64,000 bases of DNA from CADEEL01 sp050246475. GTDB taxonomy: Bacteria > Pseudomonadota > Alphaproteobacteria > Caulobacterales > Aquidulcibacteraceae. Positions 8,569-14,279 of the stretch are shown here, piece by piece (the stretch's first letter is position 1; every line of letters begins with the position of its first letter). Under the pieces are notes generated by a model. That model saw only the letters and a program-made list of their open reading frames with translations. It had not been told where the DNA came from and searched no databases. The stretch is taken from NCBI GenBank assembly GCA_050246475.1, contig JBFWVZ010000007.1:1-64000 (forward strand), given 5' to 3'. Both the position numbers and the translations under genes were made by a program.

Positions 8569-8802
8569 TTACGCGACTTCGAGAATCTTAGGGCGCGATG
8601 CGGGCCGCTCCTCAGCACCCGAGCGCGTAGGAAGCCCATTGACCATGTTGGAGCGCACGTCCGTGCGCGCCGAGCGCATCGCGGCGACGAAGCCAGCGTC
8701 GATCAATTTCACGTCGACGTTGTAGCCGCGCTCCTTCCAATAGTCTTCGATCCGCTGCTTCAGGCGCTTTGCGCCGTCATTGGTGCAGAAGTCGTGATCC
8801 AT
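8569..8802 (-). CDS. Small conserved-looking hypothetical protein (77 aa)
   Basis: A 77-residue soluble protein with no signal peptide or membrane segment. The central block (KQRIEDYWKERGYNV, then GFVAAMRSARTDVRSNMVNGLP) looks like a compact conserved domain, and I recall similar short alphaproteobacterial proteins without a function. The start is decided by the ribosome binding site: an 8-nt GGAGGTGA lies 8 nt upstream of the ATG at 8802, whereas an in-frame ATG at 8820 overlaps that site and would be too close. It is convergent with gph, with only 12 bp between the stops. Function unknown. Confidence 0.75.
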   Translation of the reverse strand: MDHDFCTNDGAKRLKQRIEDYWKERGYNVDVKLIDAGFVAAMRSARTDVRSNMVNGLPTRSGAEERPASRPKILEVA

Positions 8803-8810
8803 CACTTGGT

Positions 8811-8818
8811 TCACCTCC
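8811..8818 (-). promoter_or_regulatory. Strong Shine-Dalgarno deciding the start of the 77-aa gene
   Basis: On the minus strand the sequence reads GGAGGTGA, an uninterrupted match to the anti-SD of 16S rRNA, 8 nt upstream of the ATG at 8802. It supports that start over the upstream in-frame ATG at 8820. Confidence 0.75.
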
Positions 8819-9080
8819 ATACGCTCGCGTCTCTCGCGCGAACGCGTCACGCGGTAAGCCCGCGCAGCTGTCAGCCCCCAGTGGAAATGCCCTTCACGCG
8901 CATCATCGCCGCGTGAGAGGGCGCGGATATGGCGAGGTTGCGACTGCTTGGCAATGGCCGCGCACGAAAGTCTTGTTCTCGCCACAGTGTCGTAATGTGC
9001 CGCTTATGAAAGCGACCGGCGAAGTTGCTGCGTGCGAGATGAACCCACGCTGAACGGCGCCTATTCCGCGGGGCGCGCGG

Positions 9081-9329
9081 TTGGCTCGGCGTGCTGATGC
9101 GTCGCTCCGCCGCGTTTCGCCGGAAACGATTGCGCGCCGCGCGCGTTCGAAGGGCGTGCAGGCTTCTAAACTTCCCTCCATTCTGCTTCGCGGCGCGGCA
9201 AACGAAGCGGAGTTTGAAAACCGGCTCACTCTAGCCGAGGCGCTTGAAGACGGCCTCGCGCGCCTGCCCATCGAAGAAGGCGAGCCGCCCGATATTGCAG
9301 CGCTTTTGGATCAGTTGGGCGAAGCCTGA
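9081..9329 (+). CDS. Possible small hypothetical protein
   Basis: An 82-residue frame starting at TTG. The C-terminal half (FENRLTLAEALEDGLARLPIEEGEPPDIAALLDQLGEA) has a natural acidic/leucine-rich composition, unlike the Arg/Ala-rich products of antisense frames here. There is no clear ribosome binding site and no family match I can name. The last 19 bp overlap the 3' end of the convergent membrane-protein gene. It could equally be a decayed fragment. If it is not real, about 500 bp (8803-9310) hold nothing I recognise. Confidence 0.3.
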   Translation: MARRADASLRRVSPETIARRARSKGVQASKLPSILLRGAANEAEFENRLTLAEALEDGLARLPIEEGEPPDIAALLDQLGEA

Positions 9330-10453
9330 GCGGCAGGCGCTGGGCGAGCGACGAGGGTGTCGCGGATCAACGCAGCCACGCGATCGGCGTCGCGCACACC
9401 GGGCAGATATTCATCGTTGCACGTCGCACGCGCGCCTACTGTTCGGCGGCAGAAAATAATTCTGTCCCCGCTGACGCGTAGATCGTCGTCGAAAAAGAAT
9501 GCAGGAAAGCTGCGATGCGCGAACCATGGCTCAGTTCGCACGACGACCACGCGCGATTGAGTCAGCCCGTAATAGACATGCCCGCCGCCAAGCACCCATC
9601 CCGCGTGCGCCACCGCCCACAACGAAAGCGCAATGCCGATAGGCCCGAGGACGAAGCGATAGACGCCGCCTTGCGCCTCTTCGCGCGCCGGAAATACGAC
9701 GGCGGCAAGGAGAAGAAGGCCGAAGAATCCCGCGAAGCCCACGATGGGCAGCGAGTGGGACAGGTATGGCCGCCCTTCTCCGCGCTGCGCCCAAAGAAGC
9801 GTGTCGCGAGCATAGAGCGCGGGGGCGATTGCTGCAGCCGCTTCGGCGTCAACGTCTTGTCGGAGGGGCTGTGCGTTCTCGGCCTCCCCCGTCTCGCGCG
9901 CGACGCGACGCAAGAGCGCCTCGGCGCGATCGGCATCCTCGAGGCCGTAGAACGCCGGATCGTAGATCGTTCCGAAGAAGGCGGTGTTGAGGGGCTGGCC
10001 GAAGCGCAGCGAATTTCCATCGCGCACGATGCGCAACGATTCAAAGTCCACTGTCTCGGCATAGGGCGCGCCAAAGGCGCTATAGACGATGAGCGCGCGC
10101 TGACCGGTGATCGCGTAGGCGGCAGAACCCGAATTGGCCGCTTTGGCTGCGCTGATCAGGCCAAACATCCCCATGATCAGAAGCAGGGCGGCCAGCACCG
10201 CCGTCGTCGCGGCGAGGGCGCCGATGCTCAGCGCCTTGTAGAGCATCTTCTGAAGGCTAAGCGCGCGCGGCAGCAAAATTTGCCAGACACGGAAGGTCCA
10301 CCACGCGACGAGGATCACGCCGGCGAGTGCGCCGAACGCGAGAAGGAAATGGATGAAGCCCGCGGGCTGCGCTGGCGCGGCTTGCGACCACAACAGCGTT
10401 TCGCCCTCTTCCATCACGCTTCGAACAAGAGCGCGCGCTGCGGCGTCATCCAT
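9311..10453 (-). CDS. Membrane protein with internal tandem duplication
   Basis: A 380-residue integral membrane protein made of two similar halves. Unit 1 (about 17-187) has GETLLWSQ, two membrane segments (33-57 and 76-101), a beta-rich soluble part beginning YAITGQRALIVYS and ending in an FYGLEDADRAEALLR helix. Unit 2 (about 216-366) repeats this order: RDTLLWAQ, two membrane segments (235-254 and 268-290), YYGLTQSRVVVV, then LPGVRDADRVAALIR. The soluble part resembles the bacterial PH-like domains found after membrane hairpins, which is inference. Function unknown. The gene lies at the edge of the putative island, next to the tRNA fragment. Confidence 0.8.
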   Translation of the reverse strand: MDDAAARALVRSVMEEGETLLWSQAAPAQPAGFIHFLLAFGALAGVILVAWWTFRVWQILLPRALSLQKMLYKALSIGALAATTAVLAALLLIMGMFGLISAAKAANSGSAAYAITGQRALIVYSAFGAPYAETVDFESLRIVRDGNSLRFGQPLNTAFFGTIYDPAFYGLEDADRAEALLRRVARETGEAENAQPLRQDVDAEAAAAIAPALYARDTLLWAQRGEGRPYLSHSLPIVGFAGFFGLLLLAAVVFPAREEAQGGVYRFVLGPIGIALSLWAVAHAGWVLGGGHVYYGLTQSRVVVVRTEPWFAHRSFPAFFFDDDLRVSGDRIIFCRRTVGARATCNDEYLPGVRDADRVAALIRDTLVARPAPAAQASPN

Positions 10454-10472
10454 GCGAAGCGGCCTTTGGCGA

Positions 10473-10524
10473 TGGTGGGCGCGACAGGGATTGAACCTGC
10501 GCCAATGGCACCCTATCCAACTGA
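10473..10524 (-). tRNA. 3' tRNA fragment (T-arm, acceptor 3' strand, CCA) with D-loop-like remnant
   Basis: On the minus strand, the T-stem GCAGG/CCTGT encloses the loop TTCAATC, followed by CGCGCCC, a discriminator A and an encoded CCA ending at 10473. Just upstream is TCAGTTGGATAG, a typical D-loop sequence. Only about 12 nt separate the two, so there is no anticodon arm, and no GGGCGCG 5' acceptor strand is found. It is therefore a remnant, not a working tRNA. The GTTGGATAG D-loop is common in tRNA-Arg, but identity is uncertain. Such 3' ends are classic integration-site (att) leftovers. Confidence 0.7.
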
Positions 10525-10609
10525 TTTGACGTCCAATTTCGCAGGGCGCACAGCAGTTTTACAACAAGGTTTTACACGAGCGACGACGGCATTGGCCCTG
10601 CGCCTGCTA

Positions 10610-11032
10610 TCAAAGTTCCACCCAATGCGGATGAATGGGCATTGGAAACACGCGCATCCAGCGCTTTGGCACAACCGACAAGTCCACTGACGCCGGATCT
10701 GAATCCAATTCCTTGGGCAGGGGTTCACCCGGGTAGAGTCGCCGAAAGGCGACACGACCATACCATTGAGCAAAGGCGAGGAAATACTGGTTCCTCCCGG
10801 ACATCGTGTGATTTCCACGCAGATCTTGAATGAGAGCGAGCGCTTCAGCGAGCGTTCGCACGTTGTTTTTCATTAAGCCGAGCTGATGGACGACAAAGAG
10901 CTTCCAGTGTGCCCTTTGACGAAACTGCTCGTCACCGTACCGCGCTACTTCTAGCGCTTCTTGATAACGACCGGCTCGGGACAACACCTTGGCCCGATCC
11001 CAGTCCCACGCCGATCGCAATCTTCTAAACAT
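10610..11032 (-). CDS. Hypothetical protein in island
   Basis: A protein of about 140 residues; the ATG at 11032 is taken as start (a GTG lies three codons upstream). The N-terminal half (WDWDRAKVLSRAGRYQEALEVARYGDEQ) looks like one TPR-type helix pair. The rest is a mixed helical region ending in PMPIHPHWVEL. Codon use is visibly less G+C-rich than in the flanking core genes, as expected for acquired DNA. There is no good ribosome binding site at either start. It follows the truncated Gln-rich fragment on the same strand. Function unknown. Confidence 0.6.
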   Translation of the reverse strand: MFRRLRSAWDWDRAKVLSRAGRYQEALEVARYGDEQFRQRAHWKLFVVHQLGLMKNNVRTLAEALALIQDLRGNHTMSGRNQYFLAFAQWYGRVAFRRLYPGEPLPKELDSDPASVDLSVVPKRWMRVFPMPIHPHWVEL

Positions 11033-11074
11033 GGCAGCCACAAACTAGTCGCGAACTAAACACGGCAGCGAACA

Positions 11075-11219
11075 TCAATTGAATGGGTCGAAGTCGCCAA
11101 GCATCCTTTCCCAAAATTCATCTCGATCTACTCCCCGCTGCAACTGCTGCTCCATTCGCATGTTCTGGTTTGCCTCACCCCTGTCCTGAATCTGGCGATC
11201 TTGCGTTTGGTTCCTTGCG
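11075..11219 (-). pseudogene. C-terminal remnant of a Gln/Arg-rich protein
   Basis: About 48 residues ending in DEFWERMLGDFDPFN read naturally on the minus strand, rich in Gln and Arg (NQTQDRQIQDRGEANQN). The frame continues to 11302, but upstream of about 11220 it runs antisense through the XRE gene and loses natural composition. I read it as the 3' end of a gene cut off where the XRE segment was joined. The start and original length are lost, and no family is recognised. Confidence 0.45.
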
Positions 11220-11533
11220 GGACGCGACGCTTCAACGCCCAGGGCGTGACCCAGGTCGATCTGGCCGAGCGCCTGGGCGTCGCCCAGCAGACGCTGGCCC
11301 ATTACGAGGTCGGCCGGCTCCGTATCCCCGTGTCGGCGCTGCTGGAGATGTCGCGCATTCTGCGCTTCTCCATCGACGACATGCTCTCAGGCCGCGCGGG
11401 GGGCCGCGCCAAGCGTGGCCCGGCCTCCAAGCTGGAGATGCAGATGGAGGCGATCTCGCGCCTGCCCAAAGCCAAGCAGCGCTTCGTCGCCGACATGCTC
11501 GACACGGTGCTCGCCCAGCAACAGGGCGTCTGA
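11201..11533 (+). pseudogene. XRE-family regulator with replaced N-terminus
   Basis: From about residue 15 this is a clear Cro/C1-type helix-turn-helix: GVTQVDLAERLGVAQQTLAHYEVGRLRIPVSALLEMSRIL, with the recognition helix around QQTLAHYE. A tail GPASKLEMQMEAISRLPKAKQRFVADMLDTVL follows, as in many short phage/island repressors. The normal first helix is missing. In its place are unrelated codons (MRLVPCGTRRFNAQ) starting at a weak TTG with no ribosome site. The join lies between about 11200 and 11243, where the minus-strand fragment also ends, so a recombination junction is likely. It may be non-functional or a new fusion. Confidence 0.6.
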
Positions 11534-11558
11534 GAGCGGCGCCCATGGCCGGGAGACG

Positions 11559-11750
11559 ATGATGCCGGCGGCTTCCAAAGATACGGCCGACGTCGCCATC
11601 ATCGCCGATCTGCTCGACCTGGCGCACACCATGGCCCGCGACCTGCCGGCGACCCGCGATCCAAGCCAGGCCGAATTGCTCGAAGCGCTGGCGCTCGCTC
11701 TCCTCTGCGCCCAGCGGCTCTACATCGAGCGCACACGCCGTCCTCGCTGA
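11559..11750 (+). CDS. Small hypothetical protein downstream of XRE regulator
   Basis: A 63-residue protein, starting at ATG 11559 or 11562 after a GGGAGA ribosome site. It is largely helical (DTADVAIIADLLDLAHTMARD and AELLEALALALLCAQRLYIE) with no Cys/His metal site and no membrane segment. It lies 25 bp after the XRE frame in the same direction, so it is probably co-transcribed with it. A 12-bp perfect stem-loop follows its stop. It may be a helper of the regulator; function unknown. Confidence 0.5.
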   Translation: MMPAASKDTADVAIIADLLDLAHTMARDLPATRDPSQAELLEALALALLCAQRLYIERTRRPR

Positions 11751-12153
11751 TCGCTTCATCACATGAAGCGGATCGAGCCTTCGATCCGCTTCCCAAGCCC
11801 TCGCGACGGCCGGGCGCGCGGGTCAATCCCCAAAGCCCGAAGGGGCGAGCGCAGCGAGCGGGATTGAGGCGCGCGAGCGGACGGCGCACCCCGCCGCAAA
11901 TCTGCGGCGCCGTGTTCGGCGTGCCGCACGTTTCAGCCTTGCTACGCCTGTGATTCTTCGAGGTCTGCCGCGCCCTGTATCTTGCTCTCCACGAGCAAGA
12001 TGCGGCGCCTCTCTCAGCGCGCGAATCCGATTACATCTTTTTCGCCAACCGAGCGCGCCCTGTTCGCACCGTGCACACGAGGTGCGGACACCACCTCGCA
12101 CCTCGTACTTTGTCGTTGCGAAGCAGCGACATAGCGCACCTCACACGGTGCGC
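11749..12153. repeat. Gene-free stretch with a cluster of stem-loops
   Basis: The 450 bp between 11751 and 12203 hold no convincing gene but many inverted repeats: a 12-bp perfect stem 11765-11792; TCAATCCC at 11823-11830 with GGGATTGA at 11860-11867; stems at 11893-11908 and 11908-11921; a 9-bp stem 11979-12001; a 10-bp perfect stem 12077-12106; a 9-bp stem with one wobble 12111-12131; and a 7-bp stem 12134-12153. A 15-mer (TATCTTGCTCTCCAC) at 11978-11992 recurs with one mismatch at 12157-12171. Possible roles are terminators, an origin or transfer region, or structured RNA; none is proven. Confidence 0.7.
11765..11792 (+). terminator. Perfect 12-bp stem-loop after the small XRE-linked gene
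   Basis: GAAGCGGATCGA (11765-11776), a GCCT loop, then TCGATCCGCTTC (11781-11792). It begins 15 bp after the stop at 11750. There is no T-run, so it is a weak intrinsic terminator at best. The left arm can also pair with the upstream GATCGCTTCAT at 11749-11759, giving two mutually exclusive hairpins. Confidence 0.45.
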
Positions 12154-12203
12154 CTTTATCTTGCTCTACACCCTGCTTCTGATTTTCGATGAGGCGATGA
12201 GGG

Positions 12204-12713
12204 TTAGGTGGCGCCCTCCAGGACGGTTCCTGCTGCTCGCAGCCTTATGGCGTCCGCACCCGCGTAGAAGTTCGAATCTATCTTTGTAAGGGAAGCTTTT
12301 GCCGCTTGCAGGAGTCGGTCGGCCCACTCTGTGAAGGCTGCGGATTTGACGATCACCTGACCGTTGTCACCCGAATACTGCGGGATGTAAAAAAGCCGCC
12401 CCGGCCTGATGATGTCCGTCGAAATATAGCTTCGGTCGAACTCGACGAATGGTTCGGTAGTCGGGTTGCCGGAGTATTCGTCTCGACCCTTCACGGGCCG
12501 AAAAGTGATCGCCTCCACATCGCTGTTGCGCGCCAATAGAACACGCAAACGCTCCTCTCCAAACCGCGCGATCACAGTGGTGTTCAGCTGCTCCGGGACT
12601 GATGACGCGGAACGCGCCTTCAGGATCACCATACTTCCCGCAGACCGTAATGCCTGCTCAAAGGGCGCCTGATCACCCGGACCCAAAAAGAAGCTGAACT
12701 GCCGTCCCAACAT
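12204..12713 (-). CDS. Putative immunity protein for the RHS toxin tip
   Basis: A 169-residue soluble protein starting at ATG 12713, only 16 bp after the stop of the RHS gene and on the same strand. A small gene directly downstream is the usual place for the cognate immunity gene of an RHS C-terminal toxin. The sequence (for example FFLGPGDQAPFEQALRSAG, then FRPVKGRDEYSGNPTTEPFVEFDRSYI) matches no immunity family I can name, and codon use is less G+C-rich than in the core genes. The role is inferred from position and size. The frame is open upstream of 12713, but that part is antisense-like within the RHS gene. Confidence 0.55.
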   Translation of the reverse strand: MLGRQFSFFLGPGDQAPFEQALRSAGSMVILKARSASSVPEQLNTTVIARFGEERLRVLLARNSDVEAITFRPVKGRDEYSGNPTTEPFVEFDRSYISTDIIRPGRLFYIPQYSGDNGQVIVKSAAFTEWADRLLQAAKASLTKIDSNFYAGADAIRLRAAGTVLEGAT

Positions 12714-12729
12714 AGAGCTTAGACTCTGG

Positions 12730-13875
12730 CTAGTTGTAGGGGTGGAACTCGGGCCGCCGCCCCGTCTCATTCTCAATGTCGTCCATGGCCCGACGTTCCC
12801 GTGCGACGGGGTCACCGCCCTGAGTTTGGCGACCGACTTGATGCGTCTCAACGATGTCGCCGGTGGCCGGGTCGCGGCCCGCGACATCCACGTAGCGAGA
12901 GCCTCGCTCCCCTCCCGGTGTGGGCACGCGGTGTTCTCGCACCGCTTCTAAGCCCCGAGACTCGACGCCGGCAGCCACTTCGTCCACCCCGGCTCGATGC
13001 GCTGGACCGCCAAGTCTGCCTCCAGGATTCGGCACACGGCGGGCCACGTCTCCAACTGCGTCTGCGACCTGACCCACTTCTCTCGCCGTGACCGGCGAAA
13101 CCAGATCGAAGACAGCGATACCTCTATCCACGAGCGAGGAGCTTGGATCGATGACGGTCGCTACATTGCTCGCGATATCTGCGATCTCATCCAATCCGGC
13201 CCGGCGAATGTCGCCGCCGTTCCTGATCGTCCTGCGAGCCACATTGAACGCTGCCCGGCAGAGCCTGCACATGCCGGTTGAGTCCGTACTGTTAAGTGGG
13301 TCGTTTCCGACGTAGGCGTAGAGGTTTAGATCATCCTCATACCCCACCGGATCAGTCTGCAGGAACCTTCCCAACGCCGGATCATAGGCGCGCGCGCGAT
13401 AATGGTAGAGCTGCAACTCCGGAATTGCTGCCTGGCCTGTGAACCGAAAGCGCGCGCCCGGCCACGCCTGCGGTTCGCCGTAGGGCCCATAAGCATAAAG
13501 CGTTCCCGCGCCCGCGCCCGAGACCTCTGCAACGATGGATCCTATGTGATCTGCCGCCAGCCACCGGCGATCAGCTAGCCCTGAGCCTTCGTACCATACG
13601 ATCGGCTCTTCGGTGCCTGGACCAAACACGTAGCGGCGCTGCAGCACGCCGGCTGCGTTGTACTCAGCGCTCAGGCGATCGCCCTCGTAGGCAAACTGCG
13701 TCGTCGCCCCGCCGGCTATCACCTCGCGCAATCGCCCAAGCGGATCATAAGAGAGCGTCCCGGAGACGCTGCCGCTCGCTCCGGTGAGATGGTTTTCGAG
13801 GTCATAGGTGAAGGTGCGCGCGCCGTCCGATGTGAGGTTGCCGCGCCTCCCGCGGTTCGTGCGGTCTATCGCCAA
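12730..13875 (-). CDS. Orphan RHS-core C-terminal tip with polymorphic toxin domain
   Basis: The frame holds the last few RHS/YD repeats and the RHS core: YDLENHLTGASG, YDPLGRLREV, then YHYRARAYDPALGRFLQTDPVGYEDDLNLYAYVGNDP closing the shell. After the core comes a variable tip of about 180 residues ending in GSRYVDVAGRDPATG, ETHQVGRQ and FHPYN. The Asp/Glu-x-His arrangement suggests a nuclease fold, but that is inference. A full RHS protein has over 1000 residues and a secretion or export domain. Here the N-terminus is missing and the frame only opens at a TTG near 13875. It is thus an orphan tip of the kind that recombines with full-length rhs genes. Confidence 0.8.
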   Translation of the reverse strand: MAIDRTNRGRRGNLTSDGARTFTYDLENHLTGASGSVSGTLSYDPLGRLREVIAGGATTQFAYEGDRLSAEYNAAGVLQRRYVFGPGTEEPIVWYEGSGLADRRWLAADHIGSIVAEVSGAGAGTLYAYGPYGEPQAWPGARFRFTGQAAIPELQLYHYRARAYDPALGRFLQTDPVGYEDDLNLYAYVGNDPLNSTDSTGMCRLCRAAFNVARRTIRNGGDIRRAGLDEIADIASNVATVIDPSSSLVDRGIAVFDLVSPVTAREVGQVADAVGDVARRVPNPGGRLGGPAHRAGVDEVAAGVESRGLEAVREHRVPTPGGERGSRYVDVAGRDPATGDIVETHQVGRQTQGGDPVARERRAMDDIENETGRRPEFHPYN

Positions 13876-14077
13876 GCGACGCCATATAAACTTGAAAGTC
13901 GCGGCTCCATCGCAGGTCGTCTCCCTCGCGAAGGTCTGGGGGCCGCGACGGCAAGCTGAGAATTTTTGGGAAACGATTCAGATTGCCGGCCCGCGAGCGA
14001 ATGTCGCGCGAGGCCGCCACGTAATCATCGGCGGTTTTGAATATGAACGGGAAGTGATTCTTCTGGGCCTTCTGCAT
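13802..14077 (-). CDS. Small hypothetical protein running into the RHS segment
   Basis: A 91-residue frame with a good start: ATG 14077 is preceded by GAGGAG 6 nt upstream on the minus strand. The first 65 or so residues read naturally (QKAQKNHFPFIFKTADDYVAASRDIRSR, then LREGDDLRWSRDFQVYMASLG). The last 25 (RPHEPREARQPHIGRRAHLHL) are typical out-of-frame RHS sequence. So the gene seems to have lost its original 3' end where RHS DNA was joined near 13.87 kb. Function unknown; it may be a chimera or a pseudogene. Confidence 0.45.
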   Translation of the reverse strand: MQKAQKNHFPFIFKTADDYVAASRDIRSRAGNLNRFPKILSLPSRPPDLREGDDLRWSRDFQVYMASLGDRPHEPREARQPHIGRRAHLHL

Positions 14078-14279
14078 GACAGCTCCTCGACAATCGCGCG
14101 CTGCGCAGTGCAATTGTGCGCTTCACGCGCGCGCTGGAGGCGCAAACTTGCGGACGCGACAACGCTTGCGCCAGCGCCTCGGTCCCCATTGTCGCAACAC
14201 GCCGCTCAATGTCGGCAAGAGTCGCCTGTCCACGCCGCGCGCGGCCATGAAAGTAGCGCTCCTTAAAGAGGAGCTACAC

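Noticed and set aside
10473..10560. A complete tRNA gene
   Set aside because: The 5' acceptor strand and anticodon arm could not be found; only the T-arm side and a D-loop-like string remain.
11749..12153. CRISPR array
   Set aside because: The repeats are inverted and of different sequence; there are no equal-length spacers and no cas genes in the window.
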